From assembly GCA_963833505.1 (NCBI GenBank), contig CAWHYG010000007.1:1798001-1862000 (forward strand): DNA of 64,000 nt, given 5' to 3'. A model generated the notes under the pieces. The model was not told the origin of the DNA, did not search any database, and worked only from the letters and a program-made list of their open reading frames with translations. The stretch is from CAWHYG01 sp963833505 (lineage in GTDB: Bacteria > Eisenbacteria > RBG-16-71-46 > CAIMUX01). How positions within the stretch are numbered: the first letter of the stretch is position 1; every line of letters begins with the position of its first letter. Made by a program: the position numbers and the translations under genes. Of this stretch, positions 18,442-28,920 are shown piece by piece.

Positions 18442-18804
18442 CTAGCTCGGCCCCTCGTAGTCGCAGCGGGTCTGGCCTGTCTCCATCACGCTCACGCGGC
18501 AGAGACCGGGGATTCCCGCCAGGCGTTTCCAGATCCAGGCGGCCAGATTCTCGGAGGTCGGATTCTCCAGACCTCTCACGGCGTTGAGCAGGTTGTGATC
18601 GACAAGGTCGAGCACCGGGCGCACTTGGTCGCGCAGGCTTCCGAAATCCAGCAGCCAACCGGTCACCGGATCGGGCTCGCCCCGAACGGCGACTTCGATC
18701 CGATAGCTGTGCCCGTGAAGCCTTCGGCAGGGATGGCCCGGCGGCACGTTGGGAAGGAAATGGGCCGCCTCGAATCGGAACTGCTTGCAGAGCGTGACCG
18801 TCAT
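18442..18804 (-). CDS. queD: 6-carboxy-5,6,7,8-tetrahydropterin synthase
   Basis: The protein has 120 residues. The pterin synthase fold signature is present: FEAAHFLPN (zinc ligand H15), HPC (catalytic Cys26) and LHGHSY (zinc ligands H30 and H32). The C-terminal half holds SENLAAWIWKRL and VMETGQTRCDY. The enzyme converts dihydroneopterin triphosphate to carboxy-tetrahydropterin, the second step to preQ0. Its ATG overlaps the end of queC by four bases. Together with queC and queE it forms a translationally coupled minus-strand set for 7-deazaguanine synthesis. folE and queF are not in the window. Confidence 0.95.
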   Translation of the reverse strand: MTVTLCKQFRFEAAHFLPNVPPGHPCRRLHGHSYRIEVAVRGEPDPVTGWLLDFGSLRDQVRPVLDLVDHNLLNAVRGLENPTSENLAAWIWKRLAGIPGLCRVSVMETGQTRCDYEGPS

Positions 18805-19679
18805 GGCCGCCTCCCCCGAACCACGGGATCCGCGACGCCGGCGTCGGCGAAACCGCGGGCCCGCAACCGGCAGCTTTCGCAGACGCCGCACGGGGCGCCG
18901 TCGGGCTCGGGCTGATAGCAGCTCGAGGTCAGCGCGAAATCGACGCCGAGCCGCGCGCCTTCGGCCACGATACGCCCCTTGCTCCATTGGATCAGCGGCG
19001 CCTCGATCGCGACCGGCCGTCCTTCGACGCCGCGGCGGGTCGCGAGCGCGGCCAGCCGCCGGAAGGCTTCGAGGTACTCGGGTCGGCAATCCGGATATCC
19101 GCTGTAATCGACCGCGTTCACGCCCAGGCAGATCGCGTCCGCCTCCAGGACTTCGGCCCAGGCCAGGGCGAGAGACAGGAAGATCGTGTTCCGGGCCGGA
19201 ACATAGGTCGAGGGGATCCTCGACTCGACGCCCTTCTCCAAGGGCTCGGGCGAGCCGGCGTCTCCGCCTTCCGGAATCCCTCCGTCGCCGAGCAGCGAGG
19301 AACCGCCGAACGCGCGCAGATCGAGGTCGATGATCCGGTGCTCCGCGGCTCCCAAGGTAGCGGCCACGCGGCGGGCGCAGGCGATCTCGTGAACATGGCG
19401 CTGCCCGTAGGAGACCGTGAGCGCATGGCAGATCCAGCCTCGAGCGCGCGCCAGCGCGAGCACGACGGAGGAGTCGAGGCCGCCGCTCAGGAGGACGACG
19501 GCGCGGGTCCCTGGCGGGAGCGGCCGATCGAGGTCGACCTCGCGGGTTCCAGGGATCTCCGACTCGCCGCCTCTCGCGATCCCGCCCGACGACGACTCGG
19601 GGACCCCTGTTTCGCCGCCCCTCGCGATCCCGCCCGACGACGACGAAGCTCGCGTCCCGGAACGGTTCGATCCGGTCAT
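18801..19679 (-). CDS. queC: 7-cyano-7-deazaguanine synthase
   Basis: The protein has 292 residues from ATG 19679. The PP-loop ATPase motif SGGLDSS is at residues 65-71. The zinc-binding cysteines of QueC are at C254, C264, C267 and C270 (CYQP and PCGVCESC). YVPARNT and GVNAVDYSGYPDCR are further family blocks. It uses ATP and ammonia to turn carboxy-deazaguanine into preQ0. Two features are odd: an N-terminal extension of about 57 residues built partly from a 16-residue repeat, and a Gly/Glu-rich insertion (about residues 110-135) before the PSTYVPARN block. Both look like low-complexity insertions rather than loss of function. Overlap with queD and 1-base spacing from queE indicate one operon. 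Confidence 0.95.
   Translation of the reverse strand: MTGSNRSGTRASSSSGGIARGGETGVPESSSGGIARGGESEIPGTREVDLDRPLPPGTRAVVLLSGGLDSSVVLALARARGWICHALTVSYGQRHVHEIACARRVAATLGAAEHRIIDLDLRAFGGSSLLGDGGIPEGGDAGSPEPLEKGVESRIPSTYVPARNTIFLSLALAWAEVLEADAICLGVNAVDYSGYPDCRPEYLEAFRRLAALATRRGVEGRPVAIEAPLIQWSKGRIVAEGARLGVDFALTSSCYQPEPDGAPCGVCESCRLRARGFADAGVADPVVRGRRP
19564..19644 (-). repeat. Two-copy 48-bp repeat inside queC
   Basis: A 33-base block at 19564-19596 recurs with one difference at 19612-19644, a period of 48 bases or 16 codons. It encodes SSSGGIARGGE twice in the QueC N-terminal extension, so it keeps the frame. Confidence 0.8.
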
Positions 19680-19680
19680 G

Positions 19681-20331
19681 TCACACACCCCGCGTGTCCG
19701 CGCCGAAGAGAGTCTTGTGGAGCTGGATCTGCAGCCGGACCGGTAGGCGATCCTCGAGCAGCCAGGCGGCCAGCGCCGGCGGCGCCAGATCTCCCCAGAC
19801 CGGCGAAAAGAGCACCGGATGGCGCGTGGCCAGATCCCGGCGCGCGACCACGTCGCGGGCCCACTCGTAGTCTCTTCGCGACGCCAGGACGAACTTGATC
19901 TCGTCCTCTGCCTTGAGCTGCGGGAGATTCTCCCATCGATTCCGGGACTTTTCTCCCGAGTCGGGGCACTTGAGATCCATGATGATCCGCACTCGCGGAT
20001 CCACGTCATCGATCGGGAGGGCGCCGCTCGTCTCGAGCATCACCTCCAACCCGACGTCCGCCAGGCGGCGCAGCAGGCTCAGGGAACCCGGCTGGGCCAA
20101 CGGCTCTCCGCCCGTGAGCTCCACGAGTCCGCAACGTCGGCTCAGCACGGCTTCGAGAACGGCCTCTTCCGTCATCCGGGTTCCTTCGAAGAAGGCGTAT
20201 TCGGTGTCGCACCATCGGCACCGGAGGGGGCATCCGGTCAGGCGCACGAAGACGCACGGAAGCCCGGCGCGGGTGGACTCGCCCTGGATGCTGAGGAAGA
20301 TCTCGTTGACCATCAAGGTTCGGGGTTCCAT
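19681..20331 (-). CDS. queE: 7-carboxy-7-deazaguanine synthase (radical SAM)
   Basis: ATG 20331 gives 216 residues; ATG 20313 is an alternative (MVNEIF). The radical SAM cluster motif is the QueE form CxxxCxxC: C34, C38 and C41 in TGCPLRCRWCDTE. SIQGEST near the N-terminus and LTGGEPL are typical of the family. The enzyme rearranges carboxy-tetrahydropterin to carboxy-deazaguanine. It is the first gene of the queE-queC-queD set. The upstream region to 20799 separates it from a divergent ferredoxin gene. Confidence 0.95.
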   Translation of the reverse strand: MEPRTLMVNEIFLSIQGESTRAGLPCVFVRLTGCPLRCRWCDTEYAFFEGTRMTEEAVLEAVLSRRCGLVELTGGEPLAQPGSLSLLRRLADVGLEVMLETSGALPIDDVDPRVRIIMDLKCPDSGEKSRNRWENLPQLKAEDEIKFVLASRRDYEWARDVVARRDLATRHPVLFSPVWGDLAPPALAAWLLEDRLPVRLQIQLHKTLFGADTRGV

Positions 20332-20799
20332 GGCCCTACAAGGTAGCGCATGGAGCGCCGGCGAACCAGCAGAGCGGAGCGCCGGACTCAGCCTCCGGTT
20401 CCGCGGGCGGGAGCCGTTTGTAGCGGGATCCGGCCTCAGGCTCCTGTTCAGCGCCGGAACCGCCCATCGCGGGATCACGCTCCCGTTCATCAGGCGCGGA
20501 CCGTCGATCGGGCCGCGAACATCGGGCGAACGCCACGCGAATCCGGGATCGGGAAGCCTGTTCCGGTGTATTCGATCCAGCGATCCGGCAGGATCGGGCG
20601 CCGATGCAGCGATCCGGCAGGATCGCCAAGGTCCCCGACGAGGCCGCTCCCCCGAGCAGGTTGACGGCTGTGGCCGGGGCGGTTACGTTTTTCCGGATCG
20701 GCCGAGCGCGGCGGCATGCGCAGCCGGCCGGGCGGCGGAAGCCGCGGCGTCGACGTCCGCTCGCCGCGCCAACCCGGATATCCAGGAGGTGTCGTTCCA
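20332..20799. other. 468-bp divergent intergenic region with direct repeats
   Basis: It lies between queE (minus) and the ferredoxin gene (plus). A 19-base direct repeat (CAGCGATCCGGCAGGATCG) occurs at 20578-20596 and 20607-20625, 29 bases apart. The repeat contains the imperfect palindrome CGATCCGGCAGGATCG and could be a binding site. No preQ1 riboswitch fold is evident by eye, and I see no gene here. Confidence 0.5.
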
Positions 20800-21090
20800 A
20801 TGGCTACTCACATCACCGAAGAGTGCATCAACTGCGGGGCGTGCGAACCCGAATGTCCCAACCAGGCGATCAGCGAGGGTCCCGAAATCTACATCATCAA
20901 CCCCGATCTGTGCACCGAATGCGTCGGATTCCACGACGAGGAGCAGTGCAACGCCGTCTGTCCGGTGACCTGCTGCGTGCCTGATCCGAATCGCCCGGAA
21001 ACCGAGGACGTTCTGATCGTCCGCCTGAAGACGATCCATCCGGACAAGGTCTTCGATCTGAACAACCTGCCTTCCCGCTTCCGGAAGTAG
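20800..21090 (+). CDS. 2[4Fe-4S] ferredoxin, YfhL type
   Basis: The protein has 96 residues; ATG 20800 has AGGAGGT nine bases upstream. Two cluster motifs: C9, C12, C15, C19 (CINCGACEPECP), and C38, C41, C50, C54 with the eight-residue gap typical of the YfhL/alvin ferredoxin type. A further CC pair (58-59) follows. It carries electrons in the cytoplasm. QueE is a radical SAM enzyme that needs a reductant and is encoded divergently, so supply of electrons to QueE is possible but only inferred. Confidence 0.93.
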   Translation: MATHITEECINCGACEPECPNQAISEGPEIYIINPDLCTECVGFHDEEQCNAVCPVTCCVPDPNRPETEDVLIVRLKTIHPDKVFDLNNLPSRFRK

Positions 21091-21163
21091 CGGGGCGGGC
21101 GGCATTCGACGCGCCGGGCTCCGAGAATGGCCGGCGCGCCGGCGGCGCCTTCCTGGACAATCG

Positions 21164-21196
21164 CGCCCTCGGGAGACTGTTTCCCGAGGGCGTTCT
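21164..21196 (+). terminator. Rho-independent terminator after the ferredoxin gene
   Basis: An 11-base perfect stem CGCCCTCGGGA (21164-21174) and TCCCGAGGGCG (21182-21192) with a seven-base loop is followed by a short TTCT tract. Confidence 0.7.
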
Positions 21197-21376
21197 CGTG
21201 CCCGCCTTGGCGCCGATCCTGCGACCGGCGGGCTGCAACAACCGGAATCACGGAAGTCCGACGGGAACATTTGGACCTCTTCAGGGGTTTTGTGGTTTCG
21301 ACGCCTTGAGAAGAAACTCGAACAGGATGCTCCCCACCAGCTGCGCGCCCGTCGGGCGCGTCATGGAGGCTCACCG

Positions 21377-22913
<1,537 letters not shown>

Positions 22914-23038
22914 TAGGGTTGAAGACCGTTCCCGGACCGCCGCAGGGTGGCTGCAGTCGACTGCCAGCCACCCCGGCGGCGAACCGGTTCTTCCCCTCGC
23001 CGAGCATGCGCGCGAGACCTGCCCTCAAGCGGAAAGGA

Positions 23039-23326
23039 ATGGACGACTTGAAGACGGAACCCGAGAACCTGGATCCCGAGCCCGCTCCCGAATCGGCCGG
23101 CACCACGCGCCCGTTCAAGAGCAAGTACGAGTTCGTCATGGCCGCGGCGAAGGAGGCGGAGAGGCTGAACGATCATCTCCGCAAGACGGGCATCGCCACC
23201 CAGGAGAAGGTCACGATCGAAGCCATCCGAAGGATCGGCAAGGCGCTGTCCAAGGTTGTCTACGAAGAGCCGCCCGGCGGATCCGAAGAGCCTCCGAAGG
23301 AGAGCACTTACTTCTTCGGCTCCTGA
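23039..23326 (+). CDS. RNA polymerase omega-subunit-like protein
   Basis: ATG 23039 gives 95 residues. GGAAAGGA lies directly against it, which is unusually close, so an upstream ATG at 23006 is possible. The core SKYEFVMAAAKEAERLND followed by KVTIEAIRRIGKALSKVVYEE has the shape of RpoZ (KxxxVxxAAKxAxxLN, then an Ile/Leu-rich helix ending before an acidic tail). The N-terminal 25 residues are acidic and Pro-rich. Omega stabilises the beta-prime subunit. The match is by pattern only and is moderate. Confidence 0.65.
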   Translation: MDDLKTEPENLDPEPAPESAGTTRPFKSKYEFVMAAAKEAERLNDHLRKTGIATQEKVTIEAIRRIGKALSKVVYEEPPGGSEEPPKESTYFFGS

Positions 23327-23502
23327 ACCTCCGTTCCCCCGATTCCCATGGACCCGATTCCGGGGTGCCCCTAAACTGGGGCAGCCGAGACGGAGCGCCT
23401 CGCCCGCCCGGGAACGCCTCGGAACGGGCGCGCGCGGCGGTGCGGAAACAAGCGCGGGGTCCGCTGTCGGTCGTTCCGCGCCGGGGCGGGAGTCGCGCAG
23501 GC

Positions 23503-25959
23503 ATGGGTGGTCAAAGTCCTTTCCAGGGTCCCCAACGAATCCGGATCCTGTCCCCGCGCCGGGCGATCGCCGGCCTCCTCTTCGGGCTTTTGGTCCTCGG
23601 TTGCGGTCGCGGCTCGAAGTCGGAGATTCCGCCCCTCATTCGCCCGGATGACGCCAACCCCGGCATGTTCGGCTCCTGGACCCAGGTGCCTCCGTCGAAT
23701 CCGCCGCTCAACCTCATCCTGATCACCCTGGACACCACGCGGCGGGATCATCTCTCCTGTTACGGCTGGAAACAGGCGACCACGCCGAGAATGGATCAGG
23801 TCGCCGCCGAGGGAATCCTGTTCACGAACGCCATCACGCCCGCTCCGCTCACGCTGCCCGCGCACTCCTCGATCATGACCGGGTGCTACCCGTATCAGCA
23901 CGGGGTTCGGAACAACGGGACCTACGTGCTGGACGGGCGCCTTCCGACCCTGGCGGCGACTCTGAAAGCCAAGGGCTACGACACCGGCGCGATCGTGGCC
24001 AGCTTCTCCGTGGCGGGCCGCTTCGGGCTGGGTCGCGGGTTCGACAGCTACGACGACGCCTTCACGGCGAACGGTCCCCGGCGGTTCAACGACATGGCTC
24101 GACGCCCGGCCGGCGACGTGACGCGGCTCGGGCTAAGCTGGGTCGACCGGCACCAGGGACGGCCGTTCTTCCTCTGGTTGCATTATTTCGACGCCCACTC
24201 CCAGTACGATCCTCCCGAGCCGTACGCGAGCCGGTTCAGCGGCGACGCCTACACCGGCTGCATCGCCTACGTGGACGCCTGCGTGGGAGACCTGGTCGAT
24301 GGGCTCAAGTCGCGCGGGCTCCTGGACCGGACGGCCTTGCTCATCGTGGGCGACCATGGGGAGAGCCTGGGCGAGCACCAGGAGATGACGCACTCCATGT
24401 TCATCTACCAGGCGACCCAGGAGATCCCTTTCATCCTGCGGCTTCCGAACGCGGGGTTCTTCGCCGATCCGATCTGGCGCGGACACCGGCAGGACGCCCT
24501 GGTCAGCCTGATCGATTGCTTCCCGAGCGCGCTCAACCTCCTCGGCTTCCCCAGGTCGGATCTGGCTCCTTGCGCCGGCCTGAGCGTGCTGCCGATCGTC
24601 CAGGGCGTGGCTTCCGGCCACCCCTGGATCTACCTCGAAACCCTGGTGCCGAGATTGGAGTACGCCTGGAGCGACCTGCGCGGCCTGGAAACCACCCGGT
24701 GGAAGTACATCCAGGCTCCGAAGCCGGAGCTGTATGACCTGGTGAAGGACCCGAAGGAGCTGCACAACCTGCTTTCGAAGGATCCGGCTCAGGTCAAGGC
24801 GATGAGCGCGGATCTGGCCACCGTCCTGAGCCTGGACGTCGGCGATGAAAAAGGGCAGACGCCCCTGGACCAGGAAGCGATCGAGAAGTTGCGGAGTCTG
24901 GGGTATCTCGGAGGAGCGCGCCCCGGGAACGTCTCCGGCCCGCTGGCCGATCCCAAGGACATGATCCGCTCCTACGAGCGCGTCAACAACGCGCAGGTCT
25001 TCCTGGCCGCGCACCGCGGGGCGGAGGCTCTGGCCCGGGTCGATTCCGTGCTGCGGGAGACGCCGGACGCCACCTTCGCCCACAAGGTCCGCGCCGCCTG
25101 TCTGCTCCAGATGGGGCGCGGCGACGACGCCATCCCCGAATATGACCGGCTGATCGCGAACAGCCGGCCCGGCCCCGAACGCACCGAGCTGGAGCGCTAT
25201 CGGATCTCGGCCGCGCTGACCGCCGGCAAGCTCGACGACGCCCTCGATCGCGTCCAGAAGCTGATCGCGGACCAGCCGAAGGAGATGGGGCTGCACCTGA
25301 TGCTCGGCCGGGTGTTGATGGCGCAGAAGAAATACGCCGACAGCCGGCGCGCGATCGAAGACGAAGCGCGGCTCTTCCCGGAGGACGCCGGCGCGCAGTC
25401 GGCCCTGGGGGACCTCGATCTGGCGCTCGGCCATCCACAAGCCGGCGAGGCCGACTATCGCGCCGCCTTGAAGCTCAATCCCTTCGATGCCGGCGCCATG
25501 ACGACGCTGGCCGGAATCCTGATCACCGAGAACCGCCCGGACAGCGCCCGCGCCTATGTCGAGAAGGCGCTCACTCTCGATCCGGCGCAACCGGAAGCGC
25601 TCATGCGCCAGGCCTGGTTCTATGAGCTGGACGGACGCCGCGACGACGCGGAAGCCTGCTACCAGAAGGTTCTCGCTCTGCAGCCGGACAATTCCGTGGT
25701 CTTGTTCAACCTTGGCAGCATCTACCTCAAGACGGGAAGGCTGGATCTGGCCGAAGGCCTGCTGCAACGGGCGGCCAGGTCCGGCCAGGCGAGCCAGGAG
25801 CTTCTGATCAACCTGGGCATCCTCATGGCCCGCAAGGGACGCCTGGCGGACGCGATCGACGAATGGAACCGCGCCATCGAGCTCAACCCCGCGAGCCAGG
25901 CGGTGTCCGGGATCCGCCAGAACATCGAGCGGGCGCGCGCCATGATGAATCACGGCTGA
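23503..25959 (+). CDS. Lipoprotein with sulfatase/alkaline phosphatase-fold domain and C-terminal TPR repeats
   Basis: The protein has 818 residues from ATG 23503. Residues about 20-37 form a lipoprotein signal with lipobox LVLGC. The alkaline phosphatase-superfamily domain begins at LILITLDTTRRDHLSCYG. The nucleophile region reads PLTLPAHSSIMTG, so Thr stands where sulfatases have the Cys or Ser that becomes formylglycine. Metal-site residues DHGESLGEH follow. From about residue 500 the protein is a run of TPR repeats (AEADYRAALKLNPFDAGAM, and DEWNRAIELNPASQ near the end). Hydrolysis or transfer on a sulfated or phosphorylated glycan is plausible; the substrate is unknown. It is followed six bases later by the membrane/TPR gene. 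Confidence 0.88.
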   Translation: MGGQSPFQGPQRIRILSPRRAIAGLLFGLLVLGCGRGSKSEIPPLIRPDDANPGMFGSWTQVPPSNPPLNLILITLDTTRRDHLSCYGWKQATTPRMDQVAAEGILFTNAITPAPLTLPAHSSIMTGCYPYQHGVRNNGTYVLDGRLPTLAATLKAKGYDTGAIVASFSVAGRFGLGRGFDSYDDAFTANGPRRFNDMARRPAGDVTRLGLSWVDRHQGRPFFLWLHYFDAHSQYDPPEPYASRFSGDAYTGCIAYVDACVGDLVDGLKSRGLLDRTALLIVGDHGESLGEHQEMTHSMFIYQATQEIPFILRLPNAGFFADPIWRGHRQDALVSLIDCFPSALNLLGFPRSDLAPCAGLSVLPIVQGVASGHPWIYLETLVPRLEYAWSDLRGLETTRWKYIQAPKPELYDLVKDPKELHNLLSKDPAQVKAMSADLATVLSLDVGDEKGQTPLDQEAIEKLRSLGYLGGARPGNVSGPLADPKDMIRSYERVNNAQVFLAAHRGAEALARVDSVLRETPDATFAHKVRAACLLQMGRGDDAIPEYDRLIANSRPGPERTELERYRISAALTAGKLDDALDRVQKLIADQPKEMGLHLMLGRVLMAQKKYADSRRAIEDEARLFPEDAGAQSALGDLDLALGHPQAGEADYRAALKLNPFDAGAMTTLAGILITENRPDSARAYVEKALTLDPAQPEALMRQAWFYELDGRRDDAEACYQKVLALQPDNSVVLFNLGSIYLKTGRLDLAEGLLQRAARSGQASQELLINLGILMARKGRLADAIDEWNRAIELNPASQAVSGIRQNIERARAMMNHG

Positions 25960-25964
25960 GAACC

Positions 25965-28088
25965 GTGAGCGGGCCGCCGCCGGCAGAGGAAGGAGCGAAG
26001 TCCCTTCCCGCGTCCGAAAGGGTGCGGCGCGTGCTCGACCGCCATGGACTCGCGCTCGTGGGTCTACTCGCCGTCCTTCCCTACCTCAATGCCCTGTCGG
26101 GCGGGTTCATCCTCGACGACCGGTCCGTCATCACGCATCACCCCGCCGTCCAGAACCCGTTCAACCTGCGGGCGATCCTGTCGGCTCCCCTGCTCGGAGA
26201 CATACCCAACAGCCCGATCTGGCGGCCTCTGACGACGCTCTCGTTCGCGCTCGACTGGCGGATCGGAGGCCACGGCCCCTTCTGGTTCCACCTGGTCAAT
26301 CTTCTGCTCTACGGCGGCATCGCGGTTCTCTGGACGCTCCTGATCCGGCGGATGTTCGGCCCCGGCCTGCTGCCCTGGATCGCCGGGTCGCTCTTCGCCG
26401 TCCATCCGATCCACACCGAGGCGGTCTCCTGGATCTCCGGGCGGCCCGATCTCCTGGCCGCGTTCTTCGGCCTGATCGCCCTCCACCTGGCGATCGATCC
26501 GCGCTCCTCGTGGCGGCGGTTGACTCCGCTGGCGGTCCTGTTCGCGATGGGATCGAAGGAGAGCGCCGCCGTCCTGCCGGCCGTGCTGTTGTACACGCAC
26601 TGGGCCTTCCGGAAGGACCGCAAGGGCCCGTCGATCGCGCTCGGTCTGGCCTCGATCATCCCGGTCGTCCTCTATCTGATCCTCCGCCGTGAAACCCAGG
26701 GAAGCTGGTTCCACCAGGGGATCGATCCCCTCGACAATCCACTGCTCGGGACCTCGCTCTTCCAGAGGATTCCCACCGTGCTCGATCTCGTGGGGCGATA
26801 CGCAGTGCTTCTCCTCTGGCCGGCTCGTCTCTCCATCGATTATTCGGCCCCGGTCCTCGGACGCGTGTCCGGGATCACACCCGGCCTCGTCGTCGGCCTG
26901 GCGGTGAGTGTCGCCTTCCTCTATCTGGCCCTGGCGCGCCCCGCGAGCCCGGCCGGATGGGGAGCGGGATTTTCCCTCCTGGTTTTCGCGCTGGCTTCGA
27001 ACCTCCTGTTCCCGGTGGTCACGCTGTTCGCCGAGCGGCTGCTCTTTCTGCCCTCGGCGGGGATTCTCCTCGTTCTCTCCGCCTCCTTGCTGTCGCTGGC
27101 GAGCACGAGCCGCTCGCGGTTGCATCCGACCGGCGCTCCGCTCGGTTGGCGGCTTCAGCGCCGTTCGCCGGCGGTGGCCGCTGCGATCCGATGGGGTCTC
27201 CTCGGGCTCTGGATCGTCGCGCTTCCGGCCGGTTGCGCCCGGACCTGGCTCCGGAATCCCGACTTTCACGACGAAACCTCGCTCTTCGAGGCCGGCGTCC
27301 GCGCCGCGCCGTTGAGTTACAAGATGCACGCGGACCTCGCGCTGATCGATCTGCGCCGGGGGCGGATGGAAGACGCCCTGCGCGAATCGGACGCCGCGAT
27401 CCGCCTGTTGCCCGCGGGCCGGGAGGCGCGTGATTTCAAGGCGCAGGCGCTGGAGACGCTGGGCCGGAGGGACGCGGCGATCCGGTTCCTTCGCGGAGCG
27501 CTCGCGTCCGATCCGGAGGATCAGGCTTCCCGCGCGAGGATTCTCGAGCTGTTGAACGACGCCGGCCGGATGGCGGAGATGGATTCGCTGGCCGAGGCGG
27601 CCATGGCTGTGGATCCGGCGGACGTCCGGTGGATTGACTGGTCCGCGAAGGGCGCCCAGGCCCGGCGGGACTATGCGCGCGCGGCCGAGCTGTGGCGGGA
27701 GGTGGTCCGGCGAACCGGCAGCGGGGCCGAACCGGCCCTCAATCTGGCGTTCTGCCTTCTCCAGACGGGGGACGCCTTGGGAGCCAAATCGGCCTACGTC
27801 GAGGCGCTGCGCCGAGACCCGAGCTCGGCCGCGGCCGAGAACGGGCTGGCGTGGACGCTCCTGAGCACGGGCGGCTCGCCAGAGGAGGCGGTTCAGGCGG
27901 CCGAAAGAGCAACGAAGATGTCGCCGATCGGGCCTTACTTCGACACCCTGGCCCGCGCCTGCCTGACGGCCGGACATCTGGACCGCGCGCTCGAGGCGGC
28001 GGATGTCGCCTGCCGGCTGGATCCCCGGAACGCCGACTACGCGGAAACCCGGCGAAGCATCGAGGCGCGGCGCGGAGGGATTCGTTAG
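25965..28088 (+). CDS. TMTC-like multi-pass membrane protein with TPR repeats (GT-C family)
   Basis: GTG 25965 gives 707 residues, six bases after the previous stop. The N-terminal motif GGFILDDRSVI HHP with the acidic pair in the first extracytoplasmic loop is the GT-C glycosyltransferase pattern of the TMTC/DUF1736 proteins. About 10-11 hydrophobic segments follow (residues about 25-430), with AVHPIHTEAVSWISGRPDLL as a second family block. The C-terminal 270 residues are TPR repeats. TMTC proteins transfer mannose from a lipid carrier to proteins in animals; in bacteria the role is unproven. Coupling to the sulfatase-like gene suggests a shared glycan task. Confidence 0.85.
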   Translation: MSGPPPAEEGAKSLPASERVRRVLDRHGLALVGLLAVLPYLNALSGGFILDDRSVITHHPAVQNPFNLRAILSAPLLGDIPNSPIWRPLTTLSFALDWRIGGHGPFWFHLVNLLLYGGIAVLWTLLIRRMFGPGLLPWIAGSLFAVHPIHTEAVSWISGRPDLLAAFFGLIALHLAIDPRSSWRRLTPLAVLFAMGSKESAAVLPAVLLYTHWAFRKDRKGPSIALGLASIIPVVLYLILRRETQGSWFHQGIDPLDNPLLGTSLFQRIPTVLDLVGRYAVLLLWPARLSIDYSAPVLGRVSGITPGLVVGLAVSVAFLYLALARPASPAGWGAGFSLLVFALASNLLFPVVTLFAERLLFLPSAGILLVLSASLLSLASTSRSRLHPTGAPLGWRLQRRSPAVAAAIRWGLLGLWIVALPAGCARTWLRNPDFHDETSLFEAGVRAAPLSYKMHADLALIDLRRGRMEDALRESDAAIRLLPAGREARDFKAQALETLGRRDAAIRFLRGALASDPEDQASRARILELLNDAGRMAEMDSLAEAAMAVDPADVRWIDWSAKGAQARRDYARAAELWREVVRRTGSGAEPALNLAFCLLQTGDALGAKSAYVEALRRDPSSAAAENGLAWTLLSTGGSPEEAVQAAERATKMSPIGPYFDTLARACLTAGHLDRALEAADVACRLDPRNADYAETRRSIEARRGGIR

Positions 28089-28209
28089 CCTCGATGTGGC
28101 GCGAGCGGCGCCTGTCGTAACTCGCCGGCGCGGCCCTTTCCCTCTGGACCTCTCAGAACGACCTTGCCGGTTCCGAACATCGCACTGGGCTTGGACGCCC
28201 TCGGTCAAC

Positions 28210-28920
28210 TCACAAACGGATGCACGATCCCGTCACGGCGGCCATTTCCGGAGATGAAAGGCGAAGGAGAATCTCTGCGGCCTTGTCGAGCGGAGTCCAT
28301 CGCGCCGGGTCGGCCTTGGGCATGGCTCGCCGATTCGCTTCGGTATCCAGAACGACCGGGACGAGGGCGTTGGCGCGAATATTGTGAGGCCGCCCCTCTT
28401 CCGCCAGGCCGCGAATCAAATGGAGCAGGGCCGCTTTGGAAACCCCGTAGGGCACCCGACCCGCCGGCGAGTCGATTCCCGCCACGGCGCCCACGGCCAG
28501 GAGCGCGCCGGGTCGGCCGCGAGCGACCAGACGCCTGAAGGCCGTGGAGAGCACGAAGACCGGCCCCCAGAAGTTCGTGTCGAACATGGCTCGCCAGTCC
28601 GCCGGGCTCCACTCGTGCACCGCGCGCCCTCCCGCATAGCCGCCGGCGAGATGGAGGCACGCGTCCAGCGGGCCGATCAGATCCTCCCAGGCGTCCAGGG
28701 CCGACTCCACCGCCTCGGGCGCCGAGGCATCCAGAGCGACAGCCGCGATGCGCGGAACCGGTCCCCCGCCGCTCGGCTCGAGAGCAAGCTGCCCGGCCAG
28801 CCGCTGGAGCGCATCCTGCGATCGGGCGGCAAGAGCGAGCCCCCAGCCGGCCCGGCGAAAGGCGCGGGCCGTGGCGGTCCCCAACGCTCCGGTCGCTCCC
28901 ACGATGTAGGCGTTCGGCAT
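28210..28920 (-). CDS. Short-chain dehydrogenase/reductase
   Basis: ATG 28920 (236 residues) has GGAGG six bases upstream. The Rossmann motif is VGATGALGTATA (residues 7-18), slightly unlike TGxxxGIG. The LAGGYAGG segment replaces NNAG. The catalytic tyrosine and lysine are in PYGVSKAALLH, and the serine region is VGAVAGIDSPAG. The enzyme would use NAD(P)H on an unknown alcohol or carbonyl. It stands alone, convergent with the gene ending at 28088. Confidence 0.9.
   Translation of the reverse strand: MPNAYIVGATGALGTATARAFRRAGWGLALAARSQDALQRLAGQLALEPSGGGPVPRIAAVALDASAPEAVESALDAWEDLIGPLDACLHLAGGYAGGRAVHEWSPADWRAMFDTNFWGPVFVLSTAFRRLVARGRPGALLAVGAVAGIDSPAGRVPYGVSKAALLHLIRGLAEEGRPHNIRANALVPVVLDTEANRRAMPKADPARWTPLDKAAEILLRLSSPEMAAVTGSCIRL

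Noticed and set aside
20332..20799. preQ1 riboswitch before queE
   Set aside because: No AT-rich tail and pseudoknot pattern is apparent by eye; only direct repeats are seen.
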